From: DP-36 sp036004365
GTDB taxonomy: Bacteria; Desulfobacterota; Binatia; UBA9968
DNA: 64,000 nt
Assembly: GCA_036004365.1 (NCBI GenBank)
Contig: DASYRN010000175.1
Span: 1-64,000 of the forward strand
Direction of reading: 5' to 3'
Position 1 is the stretch's first letter. Each line of letters starts with the position of its first letter. Shown one piece after another: positions 16,880-24,186 of the stretch. The position numbers and the translations under genes are program-made. The notes under the pieces are model-generated. The model ran no database searches and was not told the origin of the DNA. It saw only the letters and a program-made list of their open reading frames with translations.

Positions 16880-17572
16880 ATGACGTCTTTTTTGACCGCG
16901 CTTCGCGTTTTGACTGTCTTTCGCCGACCTACGGCTTCCACAATAGAAGCCGAAGAAATTGGAAAATCAGTCCTATTTTTTCCTCTGATAGGTTTTTGTT
17001 TGGGCGTGATCCTGATTTTAGTCAATTGGCTCCTCGATCCCTATTTGGCCTCCGAGATAGTAAGCGTTCTCCTCGTCGCTCTTTTGATTCTCTTGACTCG
17101 GGCGCTACCTCTGGAGGCTCTTAAAACCTGCTTCGATGAGTTCGAAACGACCGGTGGCACGGCCAAGATTTCCGGTCTCTTGGCCATCCTTATGGTAGTG
17201 GCCCTCAAATTTCGCGCGATCGAAGTGATGGGAGATACGCGCACCGAAGGGCTGCTCCTTGCACCCATGCTCGGCCGCTGGGCGATGGTGATCCTTGGGT
17301 ACGGCTCCGAATCCGCGGGTAAGAGATTAGGACAAGGTATTGTGGAGCAGGTGAGGGGGACTCATCTGCTGCTCGCTACCGCCTTTGCGCTTCTTTTAGT
17401 TACAGTCTTTGCTGGCCGCTTGGGCCTATGGATTGCTCTATGGATTTCCCTCTTAACTTTGCTTAGCCGGGGATGCTTTCGTCGGTGCGCCGAGGGAATC
17501 ACCGCAGATCACCTGGGAACAGTCGGAGAGATCAGCGAGACGTTGGCCCTTGTGCTCTTCGCCTCACTTTGA
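16880..17572 (+). CDS. CobS-like membrane protein lacking the catalytic motif
   Basis: The 230-residue protein has multiple membrane segments and aligns by eye along its whole length with the intact CobS at 31579. Shared landmarks are the start (FLTALRVLTVF versus FFAALQFLTLF), the LAPMLGRWAMVILGYGS segment and the C-terminal GITADHLGTVGEISET. The catalytic GLHLDGLGDTFDG motif is replaced by ALPLEALKTCFDE, and the following MDDSHTG segment is missing. True adenosylcobinamide-GDP ribazoletransferase activity therefore seems unlikely. It is intact as an ORF, which argues for retained function. Its position just outside the cobalamin island suggests a diverged duplicate. Confidence 0.75.
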   Translation: MTSFLTALRVLTVFRRPTASTIEAEEIGKSVLFFPLIGFCLGVILILVNWLLDPYLASEIVSVLLVALLILLTRALPLEALKTCFDEFETTGGTAKISGLLAILMVVALKFRAIEVMGDTRTEGLLLAPMLGRWAMVILGYGSESAGKRLGQGIVEQVRGTHLLLATAFALLLVTVFAGRLGLWIALWISLLTLLSRGCFRRCAEGITADHLGTVGEISETLALVLFASL

Positions 17573-17615
17573 AAGCTGCCCTCCACTTTGACTGCAGCGC
17601 ATTGTGACTTAGGGC

Positions 17616-18487
17616 ATGGATGTCGTCTAACCTCTCGCACCGGTCATACCCGTCTTTCTGTTCATTGCGTTGGGTTTCCTTTTCGCGCGGTGGAAGAAGA
17701 TCGATCTAACTTCCATCACGGAGATCCTCATCTATCTTGCGGCTCCTTGCTTGGCGTTCACTTCCCTCACGACGAAGCCTCTCTTTGTGAGCGATATTGT
17801 CGTCCTGATAGCCGGCGTTCTCGGGATCTTTCTTGGGGTGGGAGTCCTGATCGCGCTTTATGCTCTGCTTTTCCGCTTCCGTTCCCGGGGCTTTGTTCCC
17901 CCTGTGCTATTCATGAACGCCGGAAATATGGGAATCCCCCTGGCCCTTTTCGCCTTTGGCGAACCGGGGCTGCAGCGTGCTACGCTCCTGTTTGTGGCGA
18001 TCTCAATCCTGCAGTACTCCTTGGGCATCTACATCCGCAACAGCGGCGGTTGGAAAGAGATCTTTCGCCTGCCGCTGATCTATGCGAGTTTTCTTGGGCT
18101 GCTCCTGAATCTTCTTCAGATCAGCGTTTCCGGGCCTATCTTTCAGCCCCTTTCGCTCTTGGGCTATTCGACCATTCCGCTGATGTTAATCAGTGTGGGC
18201 TACCGTCTTCGCAACATCCCATCGTTCACCGCAGGCCATTCCGTGGGCGGCCGCTGCTGCGGATCGTCGGGGGATTTGGCTCGGCTTATCTCACCGTGAC
18301 CCTACTGGGCATTCATGAAATCAACCGACAGGTGCTGCTGCTTTATGGCTCTCTCCCTTCGGCCGTTGTGAACTTTGTGCTCACAGAGAAATACCGCCAG
18401 AATCCGGCTCTCGCGGCCTCAATCGTCGTTCTGACTACTCTTTTTTCCTTGGTGAGCATTCCTTTGGTCTTTTGGCTGATTCTGTAA
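17616..18487 (+). pseudogene. AEC-family (auxin efflux carrier) transporter, broken
   Basis: Two reading frames together make a full AEC permease. From ATG 17616 the frame gives MDVV, meets TAA at 17628-17630, then continues with PVIPVFLFIALGFLFARWKK, the usual AEC N-terminus. The membrane core includes PCLAFTSL, FMNAGNMGIPLALFAFGE and GYSTIPLMLISVGYRLR. Near 18230-18250 the family sequence shifts to the +2 frame and continues as PLLRIVGGFGSAYLT and YGSLPSAVVNFVLTEKY up to 18487. A nonsense codon plus a frameshift indicate a pseudogene, unless translation restarts at the TTG at 17670. AEC carriers move small organic acids. Confidence 0.75.
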
Positions 18488-18624
18488 ACAAGTTGGCTCT
18501 ATTACGAAAAGTTTGGTCACTAACTAGCCCTTAGCCGCGAACGGCCTCCGGCCCAACGCCCCAAGGCTGCTGACTTGCAACTCAGGGCCGGTACGAAAGC
18601 TTCTCGCTGAGAGCAAAAAAATTC

Positions 18625-18651
18625 TTGACAAGTTTTTTTCTCTGTTATAGC
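18625..18651 (+). promoter_or_regulatory. candidate promoter for the first cobalamin leader
   Basis: A consensus TTGACA (18625-18630) is followed after 15 bp by TATAGC (18646-18651), just before the riboswitch begins at about 18672. The position is right for transcription of the leader and tonB gene. The -10 match is only partial. Confidence 0.45.
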
Positions 18652-18671
18652 TTCCGCTTCGTCGTTTTGAT

Positions 18672-18840
18672 GCTCTAAGGCGTCAGGGAAGTTCGGTGTA
18701 ATTCCGACGCGGTCCCGCCACTGTGATGGCGGCAAGAGCCTCCTGCAGGCTAAGCCACTGTCAGCCCGAGGCTGATGGGAAGGCGCAGGAGCTTGGAGGG
18801 CTGTCCCTCCGCCACCTAAGCCAGGAGACCTGTCTAGAGC
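18672..18840 (+). promoter_or_regulatory. cobalamin riboswitch 1 (upstream of tonB)
   Basis: All conserved cobalamin riboswitch landmarks are present in order: CAGGGAAGTTCGGTG with AATTCCGACG, then GTCCCGCCACTGTGATGGC. GCCACTGTCAG, GGGAAGGCGCAGGAG and AAGCCAGGAGACCTG follow. The closing P1 stem is GCTCTA (18672-18677) with TAGAGC (18835-18840). Such elements bind adenosylcobalamin or other cobalamins and usually repress uptake or synthesis genes. It controls the TonB-like gene starting 93 bp later. Confidence 0.95.
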
Positions 18841-18933
18841 TTCTCAACCGGCCTCTCCGGAAGAGAGAGAAAGGTTCAGTTAGTTCTCCCTTCGTTCTCT
18901 ATTCCTGCACAGAGGCCTCAACGGTATTTGACC

Positions 18934-19677
18934 ATGAGGATCGGTTTGTTTTTGCTCCTTTCTTTGGCTCTACACACAACGGCATTGACCTATCCAGTTC
19001 TCTTTCCAAGGCCGCCCGGGGAAGAACTGGTCCCAGTAGTAGTTCTGAGTTTGGAGGATAGGGGAGACGGGGTCATGAGCGATGGGCACATGGAAGGGAA
19101 GAGAGGTAGACCGGCGGGATTGAAACATACTGTATCAGTGAAGAAAGCAGAAGAGAGAAGCGGCGCAAAACAGGAGCCGACTGAATGGGAACATTCAATC
19201 GGAACTTCTGTTAACTCCGCCGATGTGCCCGAAGGCATAGCGGTGGCGTCAGACGTGGATTCTTCGGTGAAGAACGGCGGAGGCGTCTCACTGCAGCACG
19301 GAACCGGAGGTGGCGGAGAAGGGTCAGGTGGAAAGGGAAATTTCGGAGAAGTGAGTGGCGCAGGCGTAGGGCAAGGAGGTGGTAGCGGACTGGGGTTTGT
19401 GCAGGTCAGTTATGTCTATAATCCCAAGCCTCACTACCCGGAAAAGGCACGCGAGGAAGGACGCGAAGGAACCGTGATTCTTCGAGTCCTGGTGGACGAA
19501 GAGGGAAGAGTTAGGTCAGTCGAGGTTAATCGAAGTTCGGGCTTCGAGGCCTTCAACCGCGCTGCGGTAGATGCGGTTAGGCGCTGGCGTTTTTCTCCGG
19601 CTCGTTATGGCGAAAGGCGAGTGGAGAGCTGGGTAAGAATTCCGGTTGTCTTCCGTCTCGCGGACGTAAGGGACTAA
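18934..19677 (+). CDS. TonB-family energy transducer
   Basis: The 247-residue protein has an N-terminal membrane anchor (IGLFLLLSLALHTTALTYP) and a long charged, glycine-rich periplasmic linker (about residues 40-155). Its C-terminal TonB domain contains YNPKPHYPEKAREEG, GTVILRVLVDEEGRV and AVRRWRFSPARY. TonB proteins relay proton-motive force from ExbBD to outer-membrane receptors. Lying between two cobalamin riboswitches and directly before a BtuB-like receptor, it is probably dedicated to corrinoid uptake. No exbB or exbD is nearby, so it must borrow these. The linker is glycine rich rather than Pro-Lys rich. Confidence 0.9.
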   Translation: MRIGLFLLLSLALHTTALTYPVLFPRPPGEELVPVVVLSLEDRGDGVMSDGHMEGKRGRPAGLKHTVSVKKAEERSGAKQEPTEWEHSIGTSVNSADVPEGIAVASDVDSSVKNGGGVSLQHGTGGGGEGSGGKGNFGEVSGAGVGQGGGSGLGFVQVSYVYNPKPHYPEKAREEGREGTVILRVLVDEEGRVRSVEVNRSSGFEAFNRAAVDAVRRWRFSPARYGERRVESWVRIPVVFRLADVRD

Positions 19678-19721
19678 AATTTAACTAAAGGAGGCAATAG
19701 AGAAAGTTCTATCGGCTTGCA

Positions 19722-19983
19722 GCCGGATGCTAGGGAAAGGGGTGACTTTCCCTCCTCCCTAACCCTTCCAATTTTCGATTTTAGATTTTGGATTTTAGAG
19801 GAATCCAAAATCGGCAATCCAAAATCCAAAATTGGGACGGGAAAGGGTGAGGGAGGAGAATTCCCCTGCTGCCCCGCAACTGTGATGGCCACGAAAGCCG
19901 CAGTTAAGCCACTGTCCTGAGCCATGTCGAAGGGTGGGAAGGCGCGGCGAGTAGGATAAAGCCTAAGCCAGGAGACCTATCCG
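19722..19983 (+). promoter_or_regulatory. cobalamin riboswitch 2 (upstream of btuB), interrupted
   Basis: The P1 stem is CGGAT (19724-19728) with ATCCG (19979-19983). Conserved blocks TAGGGAA, GGTG, then CTGCCCCGCAACTGTGATGGCC, GCCACTGTC, GGGAAGGCGCGG and AAGCCAGGAGACC are all present. Between the GGTG block and its pairing partner (AGGGG at 19738-19742, CCCCT at 19863-19867) lies a 115-nt hairpin insertion at 19746-19860, so the aptamer is much longer than usual. The element precedes the BtuB-like receptor gene. Whether it still folds and switches is open. Confidence 0.88.
19746..19860. repeat. palindromic repeat (copy R3) inside the riboswitch
   Basis: The outer arms CTCCTCCCTAACCCTTCC and GGAAAGGGTGAGGGAGGAG nearly complement each other. 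The inner core repeats the GATTTTAGATTTTGGATT / AATCCAAAATC palindrome seen at 11586-11652. The whole 115-nt segment would extrude as one long hairpin. It looks like a small non-coding mobile or REP-like element that landed in a riboswitch stem-loop. Confidence 0.75.
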
Positions 19984-20012
19984 TTCTGCCAAAAAAGGCC
20001 CACACCTTTAGT

Positions 20013-20031
20013 CCTCTCCCTCAGGGAGAGG
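20013..20031 (+). repeat. CCTCTCCCT hairpin before btuB
   Basis: CCTCTCCCT (20013-20021) and AGGGAGAGG (20023-20031) form a near-perfect palindrome followed by GAAGGGTGAGGG. This type of intergenic hairpin is common in many bacterial genomes, and a relative occurs at 62339. Sitting between riboswitch 2 and the btuB start, it could take part in the expression platform. Confidence 0.5.
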
Positions 20032-20079
20032 GAAGGGTGAGGGAAATAACACTCCCCTTTCGCGGGAAAAGGAGGCTTT

Positions 20080-22011
20080 ATGGTTTTTTTCTTTTTCGTT
20101 CTCTTTTTTATCGTTCTTCCTCATCTCTCTCAGGCGGCGGAACCCAGGCAGGATCAGGATCTGACGCCTGTAGTCGTGACAGCGACGCGCATAGAGACGC
20201 CTCAAGAGCAGGTCACTACTTCGATCTCAGTGATCACCTCCAAAGATATTCAAGACCGGCAGGCGGAAACGGTCCTAGAACTCCTGCGTGATGTTCCAGG
20301 TGTCGACGTGGTGCAATCGGGCTCCCGAGGAACTACAACGTCCGTGTTTATTCGAGGGGCCAATTCAAATCAAACCTTGGTCCTGATCGATGGTGTCGAG
20401 GTTAACAGCACGACTCTTGGCGCTTTCAACTTTGCCCACCTGACGACCGAGAACATCGAGCGGATCGAAGTTCTCCGAGGAGCCGGCGGTACACTATATG
20501 GGTCGCAGGCAGTGGGAGGCGTAATCAATATTATCACGAAAAGAGGCCAAGGGCCCTTGGAAGCGGGGTTATCTGCAGAGGGCGGCAATGGCTCGACGCA
20601 CCGTCAGACTTTAAGCCTAATGGGTGCAGAGGGAAAATTAGGCTATTCGTTCAGCGCAGCCCGCCTACAGACAGATGGATTTCGCCGCTTCAACGATGAC
20701 TACCGAAATCTCGCCGCGTCGGGGAGGTTAGACTACAAAGTCACAGAGGATGCGACCCTGAAGGGGATCTTTCATTTCGTCAAGACCGACCTGGGACTGT
20801 TTAACAGTAATAATTTTATTCCCCTGCCCGACCCGAATGCCCGCGAGGCTCTTGAGCAGTACCTGGGCAAGCTCGAGTGGGAGCAGAAGATTTTGCAGGG
20901 ATGGGACTACCGCATATCCGGCTCGATCTTCAAAGAGCATGATAAGTTTAGTGACGATCGTGAGCCGGGCTCATTTGACGGAAGAGACCGTAGCCGCTTC
21001 CGTCCCCAGATCAGCACAGCGGAATTTCAGACCAATTATCGCTACGGAGAATGGAGTACGACTACTTTTGGGCTGGACTTTAAACGCAGAAAGGCAAGTA
21101 CCTCCAGTACATCCGACGGAATAGACCTTGGCGGAATCAATCGGGCTATCCGGAATATAGGATACTACCTTCAAGAGCAGATCCGATTTCATGATGATCG
21201 TCTAATCCTGGTTCCCGGCGTCCGTCTAGATGATCACCAGACGTTCGGTACTGAGTGGAGTCCATCTTTTTCTGCAGCGTATCTTTTCAAAGAAACGGGA
21301 ACCAAACTGAAGGCTGGATACTCGGAGGGATTTAGAGCTCCTACCCTCAACGACCTATTCTTCCCTTCCAGTTCTCCCGGTTGCGCCTCTTTTGGTAACC
21401 CGAATTTGGGCCCCGAAAGGAGCTGGGAGCTGAACGCCGGATTTGAGCAAAGGTTCATAGCTGATCGGGTCAGAATTGAGGGAACTTATTTTCATCGGGA
21501 GGTAAAAGACCTTATCGGTTTCGTGCCCGTAGCTCAGGGTGCATGCCCGTTCATACCCTTCCAGGCGGCAAATTTGGGAAACGCTAGATTTGATGGAGTG
21601 GAATGGGGGATAAACGTAAGAATTTTCGGGGGGCTTTCAGGCGGCGCAAACTATACTTATCTTGACTGGGACACCGAAGACGGCAGGCTCGCCCGACGCC
21701 CCAGACACAGCGGGAATGTGAATCTCAACTATCTCTATGAACGCTTTCAGGTCAATTTCAATGCCAATATTGTCGGCAGACGGGATGACAATGATGCGAT
21801 CACAGCCGCGCCCATCACCCAGCCAGGCTATGTGAAGTTCGATCTGGCAGGTTCTTACCTACTGCCTGTCAAGATTCCTTTGACGAAGAGTGTAAGTCTT
21901 TTTGGAAAAATCGAGAATCTCTTTAACAAAAAGTACGAAGAGGCGGATGGTTTTCGCGCCCGTCCGCTTAATTTTCTCGTCGGTATGCGAGCTGCTTTTG
22001 GAAGCAATTAA
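20080..22011 (+). CDS. btuB: TonB-dependent cobalamin/corrinoid receptor (BtuB-like)
   Basis: This 643-residue outer-membrane receptor has a signal peptide (FFFVLFFIVLPHLSQAAE) and a TonB box around PVVVTATRI. The plug domain contains VLELLRDVPGVDVVQSG, FIRGANSNQTLVLIDGVEV, IERIEVLRGAGGTLYGSQAVGGVINIITK and related text. A beta barrel follows, ending in RPLNFLVGMRAAFGSN. Its length is close to E. coli BtuB (about 600). The start at 20080 follows an excellent AAAGGAGG. The upstream cobalamin riboswitch and the neighbouring tonB and cob genes support cobalamin or cobinamide as substrate. Confidence 0.9.
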   Translation: MVFFFFVLFFIVLPHLSQAAEPRQDQDLTPVVVTATRIETPQEQVTTSISVITSKDIQDRQAETVLELLRDVPGVDVVQSGSRGTTTSVFIRGANSNQTLVLIDGVEVNSTTLGAFNFAHLTTENIERIEVLRGAGGTLYGSQAVGGVINIITKRGQGPLEAGLSAEGGNGSTHRQTLSLMGAEGKLGYSFSAARLQTDGFRRFNDDYRNLAASGRLDYKVTEDATLKGIFHFVKTDLGLFNSNNFIPLPDPNAREALEQYLGKLEWEQKILQGWDYRISGSIFKEHDKFSDDREPGSFDGRDRSRFRPQISTAEFQTNYRYGEWSTTTFGLDFKRRKASTSSTSDGIDLGGINRAIRNIGYYLQEQIRFHDDRLILVPGVRLDDHQTFGTEWSPSFSAAYLFKETGTKLKAGYSEGFRAPTLNDLFFPSSSPGCASFGNPNLGPERSWELNAGFEQRFIADRVRIEGTYFHREVKDLIGFVPVAQGACPFIPFQAANLGNARFDGVEWGINVRIFGGLSGGANYTYLDWDTEDGRLARRPRHSGNVNLNYLYERFQVNFNANIVGRRDDNDAITAAPITQPGYVKFDLAGSYLLPVKIPLTKSVSLFGKIENLFNKKYEEADGFRARPLNFLVGMRAAFGSN

Positions 22012-22041
22012 GCCAAGGAAGAGGTGAAAGGAAGGATTTCA

Positions 22042-22602
22042 ATGGCCAGGTTTTTGATAATAAGCGTAGTCGTTCTGATCATCTGTCTTGCCAGGGTGCT
22101 GCCGCATCCAATCCCGGTTTCGATCTCGGCTTTGGCTCTGTTCGCGTCCGTGTATCTACCTCAAAAACGATCGGCGTTCTTGATCTTCTTTGGAGGAATG
22201 TTTATCAGCGACTTCGTCCTGGGACTTCACAGCTTGATCCCCGTTGTCTACGCGAGTCTCGTCCCCATCTTATGCTTAGGCTTTGGACTCAAGAAAAATC
22301 TCCGCGCTCCAAATATTGCGGGAGCCACTATCCTTGGCTCTTTACTTTATTTCTTCTTGACGAACTTCGGCGTTTGGGTTTTAGGTGGATGCGACTGGAC
22401 TCAGGCGCGTGAATATCCGCCAACGTTTGCGGGACTCCTGAGCGCTTTCGCCGCGGCCTTTCCTGGACTGCCTAAAAGGATTCTGTGGGACCTCGTGGGC
22501 TCATCTCTGCTGTTCGGAATCTTCCCATGGGCTTACAAATCCCTGGCAAGATTTGATCGCCTGTGGCTCTTGAGGCGACCGCAGCCGTATTCCGCAATGT
22601 GA
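22042..22602 (+). CDS. small integral membrane protein, DUF6580-like
   Basis: The 186-residue protein is very hydrophobic with about five membrane segments and motifs such as ARVLPHPIPVSISALALFA, FFGGMFISDFVLGLHSLIPVVY and an FLTNFGVWVLGG segment. This resembles DUF6580, a family of membrane proteins of unknown function often found beside cobalamin or metal uptake genes and similar in outline to transporter S components. The start at 22042 follows AAGGAAGG. It lies between btuB and a BtuF-like gene, so a role in corrinoid transport is plausible but unproven. Confidence 0.7.
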   Translation: MARFLIISVVVLIICLARVLPHPIPVSISALALFASVYLPQKRSAFLIFFGGMFISDFVLGLHSLIPVVYASLVPILCLGFGLKKNLRAPNIAGATILGSLLYFFLTNFGVWVLGGCDWTQAREYPPTFAGLLSAFAAAFPGLPKRILWDLVGSSLLFGIFPWAYKSLARFDRLWLLRRPQPYSAM

Positions 22603-22616
22603 AGGGAGAACCGGCC

Positions 22617-23609
22617 ATGAATGAGAGTTCCCTTGCACGTTTTGGCGAATTCGGGACCCCTCCACGGCGCATCGTGTGCTTGACTGAGGAAACAGTGGAA
22701 ACCTTGTACCTCTTAGGTGAGGACGAGCGTATTGTGGGTGTCTCCGGTTTCGCGTGTCGTCCAAAGGAGGCGCGCCATAAGCCACATGTTTCTGCTTTCA
22801 CGTCCGCAAAGATCGACAAGATTCTCGATCTTAAACCCGATCTCGTCATCGGCTTTTCCAACCTTCAGGCCGATATCGCGCGCGATTTGATCCGTGCCGG
22901 GCTCAACACGCTCGTGTTCAACCAGCGGTCGGTGGCAGAGATTTTTCAAATGATTCTGACTCTCGCCCGCATCGTCGGCGCGGAACCTGCCGGACTGAAG
23001 CTGGTCACCGAGCTGCGTGGCGGTCTGGATCGGGTGGCGCAGTCCGCGCGCCGCTTTTCACACCGCCCACGTGTGTACTTCGAAGAATGGATGGACCCGA
23101 TTATCAGTGGAATCCGTTGGGTGGAGGAACTGGTGGAGATTGCTGGTGGCGAACCTATTTTTCCTGAGTTTCGTTACGAGCACGACGCAACCCGGCGCGT
23201 GGTGAACCCAGGCGAGGTCGTGGCGGCCCAACCCGACGTGATTATCGCCTCCTGGTGCGGCAGAAAAGTGAACAAAGCCGCGATTCGCTCACGCGTGGGC
23301 TGGGAAGCGATTCCCGCCGTGAAGAACAGACATATCTACGAGATAAAATCGACCTATATACTACAGCCGGGCCCCGCTGCCCTGACCGAAGGTGTGCCTC
23401 AACTTCATACCATCCTTGCACGTGTTGCAGACCTGAAACCGCTCGCTGGACTGTGCCCGAGCGAGCGCATGGATACGGAATTGGCATCCCCCCATCGAGA
23501 GCGGGGTGGACCAATGAAAAGAGTGCATGTCCCTGTTTCCCTGGGGTCTCACCCATTACGAAACCAACGAAAGGAGAAAACGCATGAGCATAACCACCAA
23601 AGGCGGTGA
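22617..23609 (+). CDS. BtuF-like cobalamin-binding protein without signal peptide
   Basis: The 330-residue product belongs to the periplasmic-binding fold of COG0614: RRIVCLTEETVETLYLLGED, KIDKILDLKPDLVIGFSNLQ, the IISGIRWVEELVEIAGGE segment and PDVIIASWCGRKVN. No signal peptide or lipobox precedes the domain. The start at 22617 follows GAAGGGAGA, and the protein may stay in the cytoplasm. Its 3' end overlaps the PduO gene by 26 bp, suggesting translational coupling and perhaps handover of corrinoid to the adenosyltransferase. The last ~40 residues are low in family similarity. Confidence 0.8.
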   Translation: MNESSLARFGEFGTPPRRIVCLTEETVETLYLLGEDERIVGVSGFACRPKEARHKPHVSAFTSAKIDKILDLKPDLVIGFSNLQADIARDLIRAGLNTLVFNQRSVAEIFQMILTLARIVGAEPAGLKLVTELRGGLDRVAQSARRFSHRPRVYFEEWMDPIISGIRWVEELVEIAGGEPIFPEFRYEHDATRRVVNPGEVVAAQPDVIIASWCGRKVNKAAIRSRVGWEAIPAVKNRHIYEIKSTYILQPGPAALTEGVPQLHTILARVADLKPLAGLCPSERMDTELASPHRERGGPMKRVHVPVSLGSHPLRNQRKEKTHEHNHQRR

Positions 23610-24159
23610 CGGCGGTCGGACGAGCCTCGTCGGAGGTCTGCGCGTATCCAAGAGTCATCCGCGCGTCGACTGCTACGGTACCGTCGACGAGTTGATTTCA
23701 GTTATGGGATTCGCGCGCTCCATCTGCGTGGACCCAGAGGTGCGCGAGCAAATCAAGGCCCTGCAACGTGAGCTCTATAAGGTGGGGTCTGCAATCGCGA
23801 CACTACCTGAGGGTAGGAAACCGGCGCCGGAGATCACATCTGCCATGGTGGATGCGCTGGAAGCGGAGGTCCATCGGATCGAGAGCGTACCGGGAGTTCT
23901 CGCCGATTGGTCATTGCCCGGCGAGCTTCCGGACGCGGCGGCCCTCGATGTCGCGCGCACCGTATGCCGCCGCGCCGAGCGACTTGCCACGGCGCTTGCG
24001 TATGAAGGCCAGCTGACCAACCCCGCGATTCTGGCCTATCTCAACCGGCTGTCGGATCTCTTGTGGCTCTTGGGCCGATTGCTCGAGACACGCCAGGGCG
24101 TCGATTCTTCGCTGCGCACCCCGGCCAATGCCGGTCCGCGCTGGTCCAGGGCTTGGTGA
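23584..24159 (+). CDS. PduO-type cob(I)alamin adenosyltransferase
   Basis: The 191-residue enzyme adds the 5'-deoxyadenosyl group to cob(I)alamin. It starts with the signature MSITTKGGDGGRTSLVGG, the ATP-binding loop of the PduO/MMAB class, followed by YGTVDELISVMGFAR. The later helix DVARTVCRRAERLATALA and the closing LNRLSDLLWLLGRLLE complete the family pattern. The ATG at 23584 is preceded by AAAGGAG. It sits between a cobalamin-binding protein and cobQ within the salvage cluster. Confidence 0.93.
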   Translation: MSITTKGGDGGRTSLVGGLRVSKSHPRVDCYGTVDELISVMGFARSICVDPEVREQIKALQRELYKVGSAIATLPEGRKPAPEITSAMVDALEAEVHRIESVPGVLADWSLPGELPDAAALDVARTVCRRAERLATALAYEGQLTNPAILAYLNRLSDLLWLLGRLLETRQGVDSSLRTPANAGPRWSRAW

Positions 24160-24186
24160 CATATCGATGCCGCGCGGGAAGACCCG

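Noticed and set aside
17588..18487. A 299-residue plus-strand frame read as one protein
   Set aside because: Only its last third resembles an AEC transporter; the first part is out of frame with the clear family sequence, so it was treated as half of a frameshifted pseudogene.
18520..18735. Minus-strand 71-residue frame over the first riboswitch
   Set aside because: The sequence there is fully explained by the riboswitch and its promoter, and the frame has no protein-like features.
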